Shown here piece by piece: positions 46,138 to 57,833 of a stretch of DNA of 64,000 bases. Where the stretch lies: positions 1-64,000 of the forward strand of contig PYST01000134.1 of the NCBI GenBank assembly GCA_003049485.1, written 5' to 3'. Position numbers and translations under genes: made by a program. Origin of the DNA: Ophioceras dolichostomum. Its lineage: Eukaryota > Ascomycota > Sordariomycetes > Magnaporthales > Ophioceraceae. The notes beneath the pieces are model-generated. The model searched no databases and was not told the origin of the DNA. It was given only the letters and a program-made list of their open reading frames with translations. How positions within the stretch are numbered: the first letter of the stretch is position 1; each line of letters opens with the position of its first letter.

Positions 46138-48211
46138 TCACTCGGCCTTCACCATCTCAACCTTCCCATCCTTCCCAATAACCGGCACCTCCGCAAACTC
46201 CCTCCTCTGGCTCTGATAAAACGTGCTCATCCTATACCTGCTCTCCCCCTCCAACGGCCTCAGCTCCTCCAGCGCCTCCAACCCCTCCCTCTCAATCGTT
46301 CCCTTAATCTCCTCGTTCCTCGGCAGAATCTCGCACTCAAACGCCTTCGGCCTCATATTCAACCCGTTCGTAAACGCAAATATGTCAATCTCTCCCTTCT
46401 CCCTCCCCGGCAGGGGTCTGAACTCAAACCCCCAGAGCAGCCTCGCGATCGTGATCCAAACCCCCTGCTCAGCAAGCGCCTGCCCACTGCACACACGCCT
46501 CCCCCACCCAAACGTCATATACCCCCTCTCCCCCGGAAAGGGGCGCTTCCACTCGGACCCCTCGATGAACCTCTCCGGCTCGAACCTGTCCGGCTCCGGG
46601 AACTCGCGCTCGTGGTGGTGTATCGCCCAGACGTTGCCCTGCACCCACGAGTTGGCGGGGATGAGCCACCCCCTGTAGCTGTCCGCCGCCGTGGGGCTGT
46701 GCGGCTGCCCGCCGATGATGGCGACGGATCGCCAGCGGAGGACCTCTTTCACGAACGCGGCAACGTACGGCAGTCGGGACTGGTCGTCGAAGGATGGGCT
46801 GCGAGAAAAACCGACGACGGAGTCGAGCTCCCGCTGCGCGCGACGCATTGGCTCGGGAAACGCGCAGCACGCCAGGACGAACGTGATGAGCGTGCTGGAA
46901 GAGGTGTCGGAACCCGCGCCGAAGAGGTTGCCGGTCAGAGATGAAAGCTCCTCGGGCGGGAGGTGGTGCTTCTCGTTCTCGTCGAAGAGCGTCTTCACGT
47001 AGGGAGTGGGCGTGATGGGGGATGAGACAAGAGGCTTGGCGGCTTGCTGCTCGACGGCTTCTTGGGCTAGCGTGTAGAAGAAGTAGTGTCCGCCCTTTTG
47101 GCCGCGCTTGCCAATGCCTTTCATCCAGGGCATCCAGCGGGGGAACTTTGCTAGGACTGTATATATAATTTTGGTAGGCTAGTGTTAGTAGCCAGGAAGG
47201 GAGGAAGAAGCGTATGGAATAAAAATCAAGGGGGTAAACTAAGAAAGAAGGAAAGGAGGAAAAGGAGTGAAGAAGGCACTACGCACTCGGAAAAGTCTCC
47301 ATCAGCATGGGGAAAGTCTTCCCCGGAACATTCAAATCAGCAGCGAGCTGCATCAGTGCAATAACCTCCGTGATGATCGGGTCCTCGTAGCTGGACACGC
47401 GCCGCCCGAACGCGAGGATCGACACGACGCTCGTGGCGTACCTCTCCAGGTGCCTCACGTACTCGGCCGGGTCCCTCAGAAAATCGCGGGCGACCACTTT
47501 ACTCTCGGCGTTCTGCACCGCGCGGTACCGCCGCACCTGCTGCACGCCCACGCCTATGTGCATCAGCCGGCGGTGGACACGCCACTTCTCCCGCTCGGCG
47601 GCGTCGCGCGTCCGCATCGTCACCAGGCTGGACTGGCCGGAGCCCAGCTCGCCGAAGACGACCATGCGGGGGCGGGAGGAGTACAGCTGCGCTTTCTTCT
47701 CGAGGATCTCGTGGGCGCACCAGGCGTCGCAGATCCAGATTGTGGGGTTTCTTTATTGTTTCCCTCTCCCGAGTTCGAGTTCGGTTTTTATAAGATCATT
47801 AGTAAATGGATTCCCCCAGTGAGTGAGCGAGCAGAGTTGGGTACCAAGTTGGTACGAGACGGGAGTTGATTTGGGGGAAAAAGAAAGAAGATGATTGCAT
47901 GCTGATGCTGATGCTGATACATACCGGCCGATCCAAACGGTCACCAGAGGCGCATCGTACTTCTTCGACAGCTCCTCGAAGTATATCCACGGCTTGTTCT
48001 CCGGCAGGGAGAACGTGTTCCCCACGATCGGGAGCGGGAAGGGCCCGGGCGGCATCCTGGACCGGAGGTACAGCATATAGCCGTAGTCGGCCGCTGCCAC
48101 CACCAGAGCCAGCCCGATCGCTGCAAGGATCAGGTCTGCCGCCTTGACTCCGGATAAGACCTGCTGGATCCTCACCAGCCAGAGCTGGTCGGTGAAGCTG
48201 TCCGTCAACAT
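46138..48211 (-). CDS. cytochrome P450 (3 exons), CYP2-like/class E group I
   Basis: Membrane-anchored monooxygenase, 589 residues, longer than the usual 500-530. Exons 48211-47925, 47750-47287, 47156-46138. An N-terminal hydrophobic anchor (LILAAIGLALVVAAADYGYML) precedes the PPGPFPLPIVGN hinge. GAGSDTSSST is the I-helix oxygen motif, KEVLRW the ExxR, FEPERF the PERF element and FGWGRRVCSG the heme loop with Cys473. The extra length is mostly in a C-terminal extension after the heme domain and in the N-terminus. Intron 1 (47924-47751) uses an AAG acceptor, which rebuilds GRNPTIWICDAW. Substrate cannot be read; placed at the end of the aromatic-gene run. Confidence 0.87.
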
Positions 48212-50417
48212 GATGATGGCGTCTATGTCTACCTAGGTATGTAGGCAGTAGGTAGTTAGGTAGTGTCTTCGTGGATTTGGCAATGGGGATGTTACAGCGG
48301 GCGATACTGTCGAAATCAGGTCAGGTTTCAGAGCCAAAGAAAGCCTTTGAGCAGGTCTTTTTGGATCGACAGCCGTCAGTCCTCCCCCGCCTTAGAAGCA
48401 CCGGCCGGAGTGGGAATTTATCACTGGCTTTCTTCGCCGGATATCCGATTCCTTCTCTGTGTCAATCTCTAAAAGAATCTCGGGCTCTGAGGTCTTGGCG
48501 TGATCACTCTGTGTTATCTGGGCCAACCTGTCCGACTGCCTACTGTTCACGGCGACAGACTGTCATACATACAACCTTGCATGCCCGAAGATTTGCCATC
48601 GAGGGACCATTTCCGTTTCCCCCTGATTCCCGGTATCGTGGCTGGCCCCTCCCGCAATCGCAGTCACGGGGGGCACACGGGATTCCCTAGTTCTCTGGTC
48701 CTCCGCTTCTGCGGCCTTCTGCTCTCTGTGGGACTCCAGCAAGCCAGCGAGCAGCAGCAAGCCAGCAGTCGGCGGAATTTAGCCGACAGAGGGGCATGGC
48801 CAATGAACCCGCATGCATGCCCGGTGATTAGCTCTGGCTGTGCCGTAGTCCAGCCGCTGGAGCCGCTGTGGTGTTGGCAGTCTAGGTACCTGTAGATAGC
48901 CGTCATGTTCATCACTACAATGCGGACAGAGAGCTTCGAGTGGCACTGCAGCCGGTCCCATCGTCCAATGCTACAACTATAGTGCATCGTCGTAAAGCCC
49001 AGTGCCTGGTGCTCAGTGTCTGTATGCTCGCCTGCCCTGCCTGCCTCCTTTCCACTCATTACCACATGCCCCCACCCTCGACAAGCAGTTTGGCAGTCTT
49101 AAGCGGGGAGGACAAGAAAGAGCAGAGAGGTGCCGTGGAGAGCCTCCACCCCCGCTTTGTTTCTTCTTTCGTTTGGACTTCTCGAATAGCTTAGCACTAG
49201 ACTACTAAGCAACCATCCTTCCGGGGTACATCAGAGAACTCAGCGGTTTGCTGCGACTGCCGTTCCTGGGTTCTCCGCAGAGCTTCAACTCGGTGGAGCA
49301 GGCCAGCTCGCCAGCCAACTTTTCACCGCAGCTCGCTCTCCCCCCTCTCTCTCTCCACATCACGAACATCATCCACCCCACTCGCTATCCACATATACGG
49401 TCTCACTGTTGTAGCCGCCTGGAGTAGACGGACGGAAGTGTATGTGCTGGATTGGTGACGAAGAAAGGGATGCGGGGGGTCGCAGTCGGGCGGGCAGGGG
49501 TGGTAACTTTGGCGGGGTTCAATCTCTCGGCATATGCACAAGCTAATGGACGTCCGTCTGGGGAGGCAGAGGAGGCCGTTCTCTTCTAGTTCATTCTTTC
49601 TCGTGACCCAGATTTCTCGCCAACCGTCTCAATCAATCCCAGCGCGATCCCTCAAGCTCCATACGGTATAAACGATATACGACGTGCCGATATACCCAGC
49701 CTGCCAACCTAGCGATTGACTGACTGCCTTGCATCGCATCACACATATCCCCCTCACCGGCGTCGTGGCCTCCCTTCTCCTTGGTTGGATGTGTGATGTG
49801 GACAATGATAGAAAGGGGGTGACAAGTCGGCCGGATAGGTACCTACCTAAAGTAGGTATCTACCTACCACCTACCTACCACCTACCTCGCTTCCAACCAG
49901 GGGTTGTAGCTCGACCACCGGCCGGCACCATGATGTCGACCAGGTAATGATCGCTGTCACACGACAACGGCGGTGTTCCATGGGAGGGGCTCGAAGGGTT
50001 CGGAGGTTGGACGCGCAGCTGTGTTGGTTCGTGACGATCTCCCCTTCTGGATGGCATGCCTCCGAGCCTGTTGGGCAAAGTTGGGCAACATTGGGAGAAC
50101 TGTCAGCTACCGTAGTTCCATCCATCCGTCAGTGCCGAAGAGTAGGGAGGTACGGTTAGCAGGGTAGTTTTCGAACGGCGCCGTGTTGGATCGAGCAGAA
50201 GACAAAGAAGCACAGCGCAGTCGAGAATCGCAGTCGAGAATAAGAAGCAGTGATATATCTATCCTATGGGATTCCCCTGTTAGTGATAAAGCATAGTCGA
50301 GAACCCCATGTTCTCAGATTTTGATCTTCATAGCCTCGACCCAACACATCGTTCCAGGTCAACACCAAGCAAGTAGACATACAAAGACATACAAATAGGA
50401 GAAGCACAAGGACATCC
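48212..50417. other. gene-free stretch, divergent promoter
   Basis: 2.2 kb between the starts of the second P450 and the MFS gene. Holds GTAGG/CCTAC arrays at about 48230-48263 and 49837-49887. Open frames (for example 48271-48690) have no recognisable features. Confidence 0.45.
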
Positions 50418-52649
50418 ATGGAGCCCCACGACTCACCGACCACCAAGGCCCCATCCCCACCCTCTCGCCCTTCCCAAGACGAAGCGCCCGAGAAAGTAGA
50501 GATGAAGCTTCAAATCCCCTCCTCCGGCCCCCACCATCATCATGAGGAAAGCATCAAGGACCACTGGAAGTGCCTCGCGGCCTGCACCCTGATGTCCATG
50601 TGCCCGTTCCAGTACGGGCTCGACTTCGGCCTCATCGGCGGCCTGCAGGCCATGATCGGCTTCCTCCGCGTGTTCGGCCACGAGAACCCTGCCGTGCCGC
50701 TCGGCTGGAATATCTCCACCGAGCGCCAGCAGCTCATCTCGTCGCTCATGACCCTCGGCGCTTTCGTCTCCTCTGGCTTCGCGGGGCCCATCGCCTCCCT
50801 CATGGGCAGGAGGCCGACCATCTGGGTCGCCAGCGTGCTGTGCTGCGTGGCCAACGTCGTCATGATGGCCACCACGGACATCAACGGCCTGTACGTCGGC
50901 CGACTGTTGCTCGGCATCGCCAATGGCTTGTTCATGACTTTTGCGCAGCTGTATATCCAGGTAGGTAGGAAGGAATGCTTTCCTCGCTCGCTCGCCGACC
51001 CCTTTCCTTGCCCCATGCAGCCGGGAAGTGGTATGGTATGGTAGGCTAACTGAATGTCAATCGCTCACTCGCTCACTGACTGCCCTGCCATTTGCGAACA
51101 GGAAACTGTCACCGCCCGCTACAGGGGCCTGATGATCTCAGCCTTCCAAGTCTGGACCTCCGTCGGCTCCCTCGTCGGCACCGTGGTGGACAACTTCACG
51201 GCCAAGCTAGCCGGGCGCGAGTCCTACCTGATCCCCCTCGGCCTGATCTACATCGTCCCCGTGCTGATGTCGTTCGGCATCATCTTCATCCCGGAGTCGC
51301 CCCGCTGGCTCATGCAGCACGGGAAAATCGAGCAGGCGCGGAAGGCCCTGCTGTGGCTGCGCCCGTACGGAGGGGACCGCGTCGAGCAGGAGATCAACGA
51401 TATCAAGGACGCCATCGATAGCGAGAAGGAGATGGCGAACCACACCAGCGTCCGAGACATGTTCGCCAACCCCATCGATCGCCGTCGGACCATCCTCGCC
51501 GTCTTGACGCTGTCTACTCAGGGGGCGTCCGGTGCTATGTTTATGATCGGTGGGCTACCTACATAACTTTGTTCTCTAGTATCCCCCTGGTATCCCAGGC
51601 AAAATCCCCCCTAGCACATGTACTAACCCAGTCTCTCTCAACAGCTTACGGGACGTATTTCTTCGAGATGGCACACATCGGCCAGCCGTTCGAGAACGCC
51701 TGCATCCTGATCGGCGTCGGCGTGGCCGCCATCCTGGTCAACACCGTCGTCATCACCAAGTTCGGGCGGCGCCGCGTCTTCCTCGTCGTGGGCCTGTTCA
51801 TCTGCGGTCTGACCCAGCTGTTCACCGCCGTCGCCTACACGATCTCGCCCAAGACCGTGCCGACGAGCAAGGCGATCGTGGCTCTTTCGGTGCTGTATAT
51901 CGTCGCGTACAATGTGAGTGTGTTCTAGCAACAATAAACTTGAGAATCCGATAGGCAGAGACGCTGTGAGACTAACGAACGCGTCGTGCGTGGCTGGCGA
52001 AATAGGGGATGGTGTCAACATACGCCTGGGTTTCGGGCGGCGAGCTTCCGTCTCAGAGGCTGCGGTCGTACACCTTCGGCTTGGCGACGGCTGTGGGATT
52101 CCTCCTTGCCTGGCTGGCGACCTTCACGGCGCCTTACTTCATCAACCCGGAGTCGCTTGACTGGGGGCCGAAATATGGCTACATCTGGACGCCGTCGTGC
52201 TGGATTGCCGCGTAAGTTGATCGTTGCCTTATTTCTTTGTTGCAGCATGTGAAATTTGTTCTTGTGCGACTTCGCGGGCTTGATGCTGACCTTGATTGAC
52301 CTGATGGCCTGCCTGCTGATCGTCTTCCCTCTGTAAAGCGCCTGGGTCTTCTTCTACCTCCCTGAAGTGAAGGGGCGAACTTTGGAGGAAATTGACGAGA
52401 TGGTAAGCCACCTACACGATTATTCTCCTCGCTGGTCTGAACGACAATCTCCGATGGAGTCCCAAGGAAACATGCAGTTAAAAGTACCATGTGTCGTGCT
52501 GAATCTTCTCTGCAATTCAGTTCGAGGCTCGTCTTCCTGCGAGGAAGTTCCGCAAATACGTCTGCGTAGGCAAGCACATTGGGGCCGCGGCGCTGGAAAA
52601 AGACCCGAACAAGATCGAAGGTGAGGTTGTGCATGCCGAGAAGGTGTAG
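50418..52649 (+). CDS. MFS permease, sugar porter family (6 exons)
   Basis: Plasma-membrane proton symporter of the fungal sugar porter type, 552 residues, 12 expected spans. Exons 50418-50960, 51102-51549, 51645-51913, 52006-52211, 52339-52402, 52521-52649. Motifs: MCPFQYGLDFGLIGG in TM1, GRRPTIWV after TM2, PESPRWL at the end of the N-half, GRRRVFL in the C-half and PEVKGRTLEEIDEMF at the end. The splices rebuild LYIQETVTARYRG, the usual loop after TM4. Intron 4 (52212-52338) ends in an AAG acceptor and gives WIAAAWVFFYLPE. The hydrophilic N-terminus holds a His run. Substrates in this family include hexoses, disaccharides and quinate-like acids; which one applies is open. Ends 520 bp from the convergent amino-acid permease. 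Confidence 0.88.
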
Positions 52650-53169
52650 TAGGTTCCTGAGTACCTTGGTCGGTACAGGTAGGTAGGTGGGTATTCAAGT
52701 AATCGCCAATTCTCCGAGGCACCAGGAAAGGGGCCAGGGAGTCAAGGTCGTTAATTTGGGTATGACACACTCTTCCGCTGGAAGCATCAACACAGGATGA
52801 ATCACCTGGCAGAATGAAGAGAGGAGAGACAATGTGCCCGATGCTATTTTCAATTGATAAACGAGAGGCCTAAAAACTCCTCCAAATGATGCAGACCTGG
52901 GTATTACAGAAGTGTTCCCGCCCGAGATCCTGGTGGCAACCAAAAACACCGCTGGCTTGCGTGAAATAGAGCTCACTCCATTGTGACGAACAACGCATTA
53001 ACCAAACACCTTGAGCTCGATCCAACCACAAGCCACAAGAGAGAGAAAAAAACAGAAAGAGAATACCTAATAGTAATACATCAAGATCAGATGATTTCCC
53101 TCTTCTAGAATACTCCCTTCTTATTGCGCCTTTTGTACCACACTCAAGAGAGAACTTTCCGACTCTAGC
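52650..53169. other. convergent intergenic stretch
   Basis: 3-prime flanks of the MFS and amino-acid permease genes; holds GGTA units near 52664-52692. No gene seen. Confidence 0.55.
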
Positions 53170-54721
53170 TCAAATCGGACCGCATGTAAACGGTCCGTGA
53201 ACAGCGCCGATCGAGAACTTGTGAATCTGTAGTTGGTGGGACATAATGGTTAGCAGGCTAATCAACATAAACAAGACGCCGCGTGAAAATACTCGGTTCG
53301 GTCTGACTGTAAGTCAAGTTAAGAGATGTTAGACTCACAATGTCCGCAATGGCCGCGTATGTGCCTGCAACAAGGGTGATCATGCCGATGACGAAGACCA
53401 GCCCGTTCGTGGCGGACAGGATCCAGTTCTTGCGCTCGTACCACTTGCCCTCCATGATGAACATGAACCAGAGTATTGCCGGGAAATAGAACGTGAAGCC
53501 CGAGACGAACAGCGCCGAGCTGATGGACAGCAAGTCAGAAAAGAACGGGATGGCCTCGGCGATGACGAAGGCCACGATCGTGATGACGGTGACCAGCCCC
53601 AGCCAGGTGATCCAGCCCGTCTTGGTGTTGATGAACCGGACGACCGAGTGCCTGTACACGCGGCCGTGGATGTACCGCGCCACCACGGTGGTGTTTATGC
53701 TGCCGCTGATGAAGATGACGGGCACTGCGACGCCGAAGGCCACCTTCGACAAGGTAGGTCCCGCGGACAGCAGCGCCGGCGACTTGACGTCTTTGCCGAC
53801 GAAGGCGTAGACGGTGGCGCCCACGACGGTGTAGATGACGATCTCGATCAGGCCCAGGGCCCAGATAGACTTGACGAAGTCCCTCGGCGCGTGCATCTCG
53901 TCCATGAACGAGAACTGGCACACGGCGAAGCTGTACGCGAACACGATGTTGGTGACGGCAATGAACGCCTCCATGAAGCTCAGGTTTTCTCTTGGCCACG
54001 CCGACCAGTTCACCGCCGCGAGGCCGCCTTCAGCGTGGCTGGCCGAGACTCCCGTGCCGATTATGGTTATGCAGATCGCGACGATGATGGACGCGAAGTC
54101 AACGTACCCCAGGATGGCCACCTCCGCGAACGAAGGCGGGATCGCCAACAGCAGCAGGACGACGGCGGACGCCGCGCCGAACACGACGGAGCAGGCGCCA
54201 TGCTCGGTCAGGGTGTTGAATGCGATCGTGCCGGTAAGCGCGTGCGACCCGACGAGGAAGACGAGCTGGCACAAGAACATGAAGCCGACGAGCTCGTACC
54301 CGAACCGCCCCATCATCAGCCTGCCCGCGTCGGCGTAGTGCGACACTTCGGGGAACTTGAGCTTGACCTGCCCCACGACGTAGCTAGTGTAGATGGCGAC
54401 CAAGCCCAGGCCTACGCAGGCGACCACGCCGGTCACCATGCCTAGGCTGGCGAACGCGGACGGGATGCTGAGGGAGCCCAGCGCGATGGCCTCTACGATC
54501 AGAACGACCGTCAGCCGCTTCCACCCTAGCCTGTGGAAGTGCGCTGTGCCCTGCGCCGCCTTGTGCTTCTCAATGTCGGCTTGCCGTTCGGCTACGTCGG
54601 GGTCGCTGATCTCGCCCACCATCACGGCCTGGCCGCCGCCCCGTCCGGGGCCGGGCATCTGCCGCTCGACGTCGTCGGATGAGGAGAAGGAGTTCTTGTT
54701 GTTCATAACCACTGACTTCAT
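53170..54721 (-). CDS. amino acid permease, AAAP/Mtr type (2 exons)
   Basis: Amino-acid/proton symporter of the AAAP family, resembling Neurospora Mtr neutral amino-acid permeases. Exons 54721-53339 and 53226-53170; 479 residues and about 11 spans. The first span starts at RLTVVLIVEAIALGSLSIPSAFASLG after the HFHRLGWKRL element. FAYSFAVCQFSFMDEM and the SGSINTTVVARYIHGR loop are typical. Reading straight through would end in an unrelated tail; splicing at GTGAGT (53338) to 53226 gives IHKFSIGAVHGPFTCG, the conserved C-terminus of the family. A second start at Met6 is possible. Confidence 0.88.
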
Positions 54722-56965
54722 CTAGAACGACATTGCTCTACTCCCCTGGCCTGTTACGGCACTGGATACAATGCGACGATGGGGAGGGAGTTGGGGGACG
54801 AATGAATGGTTGGTTGCTGACTGCTTTGCCGTCAGTATCGAAGCAAGGAAGCAGTAGTGGCCCGGTCTATGCTAGGGTCGCTTTTTCTGTTGAGCCTTGT
54901 GGGCCTCGGGGCAGTAACGACGAAGATGTGGGTAGCGGTGGAGGTTGCTTGTTGTTGTCGTTGATATTGTTAGGTGGAGGAAGGGAAAAAGGCGTGGGGG
55001 TGTGGGAGAGAAAGAAGGGAAGGAAGAAGGGGGAACACACGCTATTCTGAATTATAAGGGAGAGAATAGAAGGAACAAGGAACGGGAGCCACAACGACGG
55101 TTGATCAGGATGACGTGACTACAGGTAGGTACCTACGTAGGTAGGTACCCAACGTAGACACCGAGAAAGTCGCCTATCTCTCGACTCCTCCATGCTGGGT
55201 ACTATATGATAAGGAGGGGGAGAGAGGAGGGAAGCCATCGTGGACCGATGCAGGAAGGGGCAACCACAACACTTCCATGCTTGTTGCTGCGTGTCGAGGG
55301 ACCAGAGAGCGGGTAGTAAGGCTTAGCCAGGCACGCGCACAAAAATAAAGAAGGTGGGCGGCGGGGATCCGTGGGTTTTTTTCGTTGAACTAGACAAATT
55401 TGGTCCCCTTTTGCAAAGCATCAAGCGTCACGTGCAGGGAAAGACAGCGCAGTGCACTCGATCCGAAAACCGAACCTCCCGGCGACGGCGGTGGCAGCCG
55501 ACTAGGATCATCATCTCGCCATTCTGGCGGTGTTTTGTTGGAAAGTTGGACGCCCGTCGCCTAGGTGGGGGGCGCTTAGTCGCTGACTCGGGGGGACTGA
55601 AGTTTTCGTTACCTCATAAGGCGCCGAGGTCATGAGGCTCAACGGCCTCGTAATAGCTCAACGGTAATCCTCCCGAGTCATTCTGTGTGTCAAGAATAAC
55701 ACTCAAAATACTGGAGAGACTCGAGAGACTGGAGACGGCACCCGCAACACAGGGAAGATTACGCAAAGAAATCTGCTTCGTTCTTGACGAGCAATTGCTA
55801 TTTGAAAAGAATGAGGAGGGATATAGCGAAAGAGGAGATGGGGAAGAGGAGAAGCAATGAAGATGGGTGGAGGGACGGAGCGGGTGGAATGTGCGAGGGA
55901 GCGCGAGGTGATCGGGAGAGCACATCAGTGATGAAGAGAGTGAGACTTAGCTTGGGCTTTGAGAGGCCCAGTCTTCCAAGAGATCTTGAGATCTGGAGAT
56001 CTTAGTGCTCAGCCGATGACCATCTCATAGCTTGCGAACGGTTGCTAGCGCAGCGGGCATGGGTGTGGTAGTGAGCTAGAAAGTGCGACTCTAGCGCAGG
56101 ACGTGTGCCTCTAAAACGAAACGTTCCGGCAAGGGACGAGCCAGTCGAGCTGGACCCCGGGTAGATTTTCGAGGGGTTTCCTGGCTAGGTAGTACGGTCA
56201 TGTATGCCATCGTGCCTCCTGGGGCTTGCTATTCCGGCCATCGTATGAGGGAAAATCAGTTCACGAACGATTTCTCGCTAACATCTTTCATGCACACCAG
56301 TGATGAGTGACGAGTGGCCCGTGACGACGGCATCATCGTCATCCATTCAGTGTTCACCCGTGGATATTTCCCACATACCTACCTACCTACCTAGGTATTC
56401 AGACCCGGGGAAATATCTTGGAATCTAACGAATAATCTACCTCATGGAGACGTGACAGGTCTCCAAACATTAAGCTTTACGACGAAGCCTCTTCTCCAGG
56501 GCGTCCGTCGTCGCGATGGTCTTTCCATTGACCACTAGGTAATTATCTCATGACTCGTCACGCGCGACACGGCAAGCCCGTCGGCTCGGAATAGAGAGGA
56601 AACTTGGGGGCAAGGGGGAGGAGCGGTCTGTTTTGACAAACCCGGGAGGAGGCTTGCGGCAGGATTTGCCTCAACAAGGCAGGTAGAGTTCATGTTGCTG
56701 GCCGGGTTTGTCCTGTGTTGCGATCAACAGTCGAGGTTGGCGATTCTCTGTGAAGATTGTACCCCTTTTTCCGTCGCGCAGGGGCTGAAAAATATTTGTG
56801 TGAGATAAAAAGGTGGGAAATTATCGAGAAAGCAAAATTGAAAACAGAACACGATAAGCAAAAGTTTAAAAAAGGTTAATTAATGCATCGTTGATAGAAA
56901 ATCTAGTACTAATCTGGGTGTGATATGGCAGGCTCGGTACCCAGAACGAAAAAAGAAATCTCAAG
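54722..56965. other. gene-free stretch
   Basis: 2.2 kb between the amino-acid permease start and the tRNA. Holds GGTA/TACC elements at 55123-55149 and 56375-56398 and purine-rich runs near 54975-55035. No gene recognised. Confidence 0.45.
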
Positions 56966-57037
56966 AGGCAATGCTGGGAATCGAACCCAGATCATGAGGA
57001 TCAGAACCTCATGTGCTAACCATTACACCACATCGCC
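56966..57037 (-). tRNA. tRNA-Gln (CUG anticodon)
   Basis: Cloverleaf can be drawn by eye on the minus strand: acceptor GGCGATG with CATTGCC (one G-U), D arm GTGT...GCAC, anticodon stem TGAGG/CCTCA around loop TTCTGAT (anticodon CTG, reads CAG), T arm CTGGG-TTCGATT-CCCAG. No intron. Confidence 0.93.
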
Positions 57038-57833
57038 CAAGGCGTCCTGTCTCTTGGATGGTTGGACAACCGGGGTGGAGCAAAGCCTATGACCTTAGGG
57101 CTGTCCGGCCCGACGCTAAGTGTGTCGGGCCTTGTTCGTCACAGATTTTCTCCTGAATCGATTCGGGTGCTTGCCAATACAAAACAACCAAGTACGGAAC
57201 AGATCATCTCACTCCACGTCACGACTTCCATAAATCTACCTCGTTCTTCGCCTTGGTTGCCCAATTGATTGTGCATTTTCAAATATATGTGTGCAACTTC
57301 GTACGCCCGTAAGGTATACAGCGTCGCAATTGCGAAGCCGACGATAGCAATACCGTGTTGCATTCTCCCACCCAACCAACTACCTAGGTACCTACCCACC
57401 AAAATGGACCAGCGGGAAAAGCTCGACCTCCGAGACTCCCAGCCTTGCCTTCTCAACGGGTCCTCTTTTTTGGCAGAGCCTGACATGCGTTGTATTATCA
57501 ACTCGATAGGGTAGCTGTTGAGATAAGGAAAATGCCCGTCTCCGAAGCATGCATTTCAGCCTAACCCGCTCGCTCGGCCGATCTGGCTTGCCTGTAAGGT
57601 ATCAAGCAGGTTCTACGACAAGGGACTGGTTCAGCCGCACACGGAGTAGGTCACCAAGGCAGACAGATGCTGCGTTTCCCCGCCCGACTCTTGAACCGCA
57701 CAGGAGCGCTAAAACATATATATGTAGATAGGGAGGACCTATGAGCGAAGGGGGCCTTGATTGAGTGTTGCGATATATACTCGCTCTATTTTCGCTCGTG
57801 CCCTTCGGCCTAGAACCTCCGCCCTTTCGCGAG
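57038..57833. other. gene-free stretch
   Basis: Between the tRNA and the membrane protein at 57834. Holds an inverted repeat GGCCCGAC/GTCGGGCC at 57107-57131 (stem extendable to 10 bp with one G-T) and a GGTA element at 57379-57400. The open frame continues upstream of 57834 to 57765 without an ATG. Confidence 0.5.
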
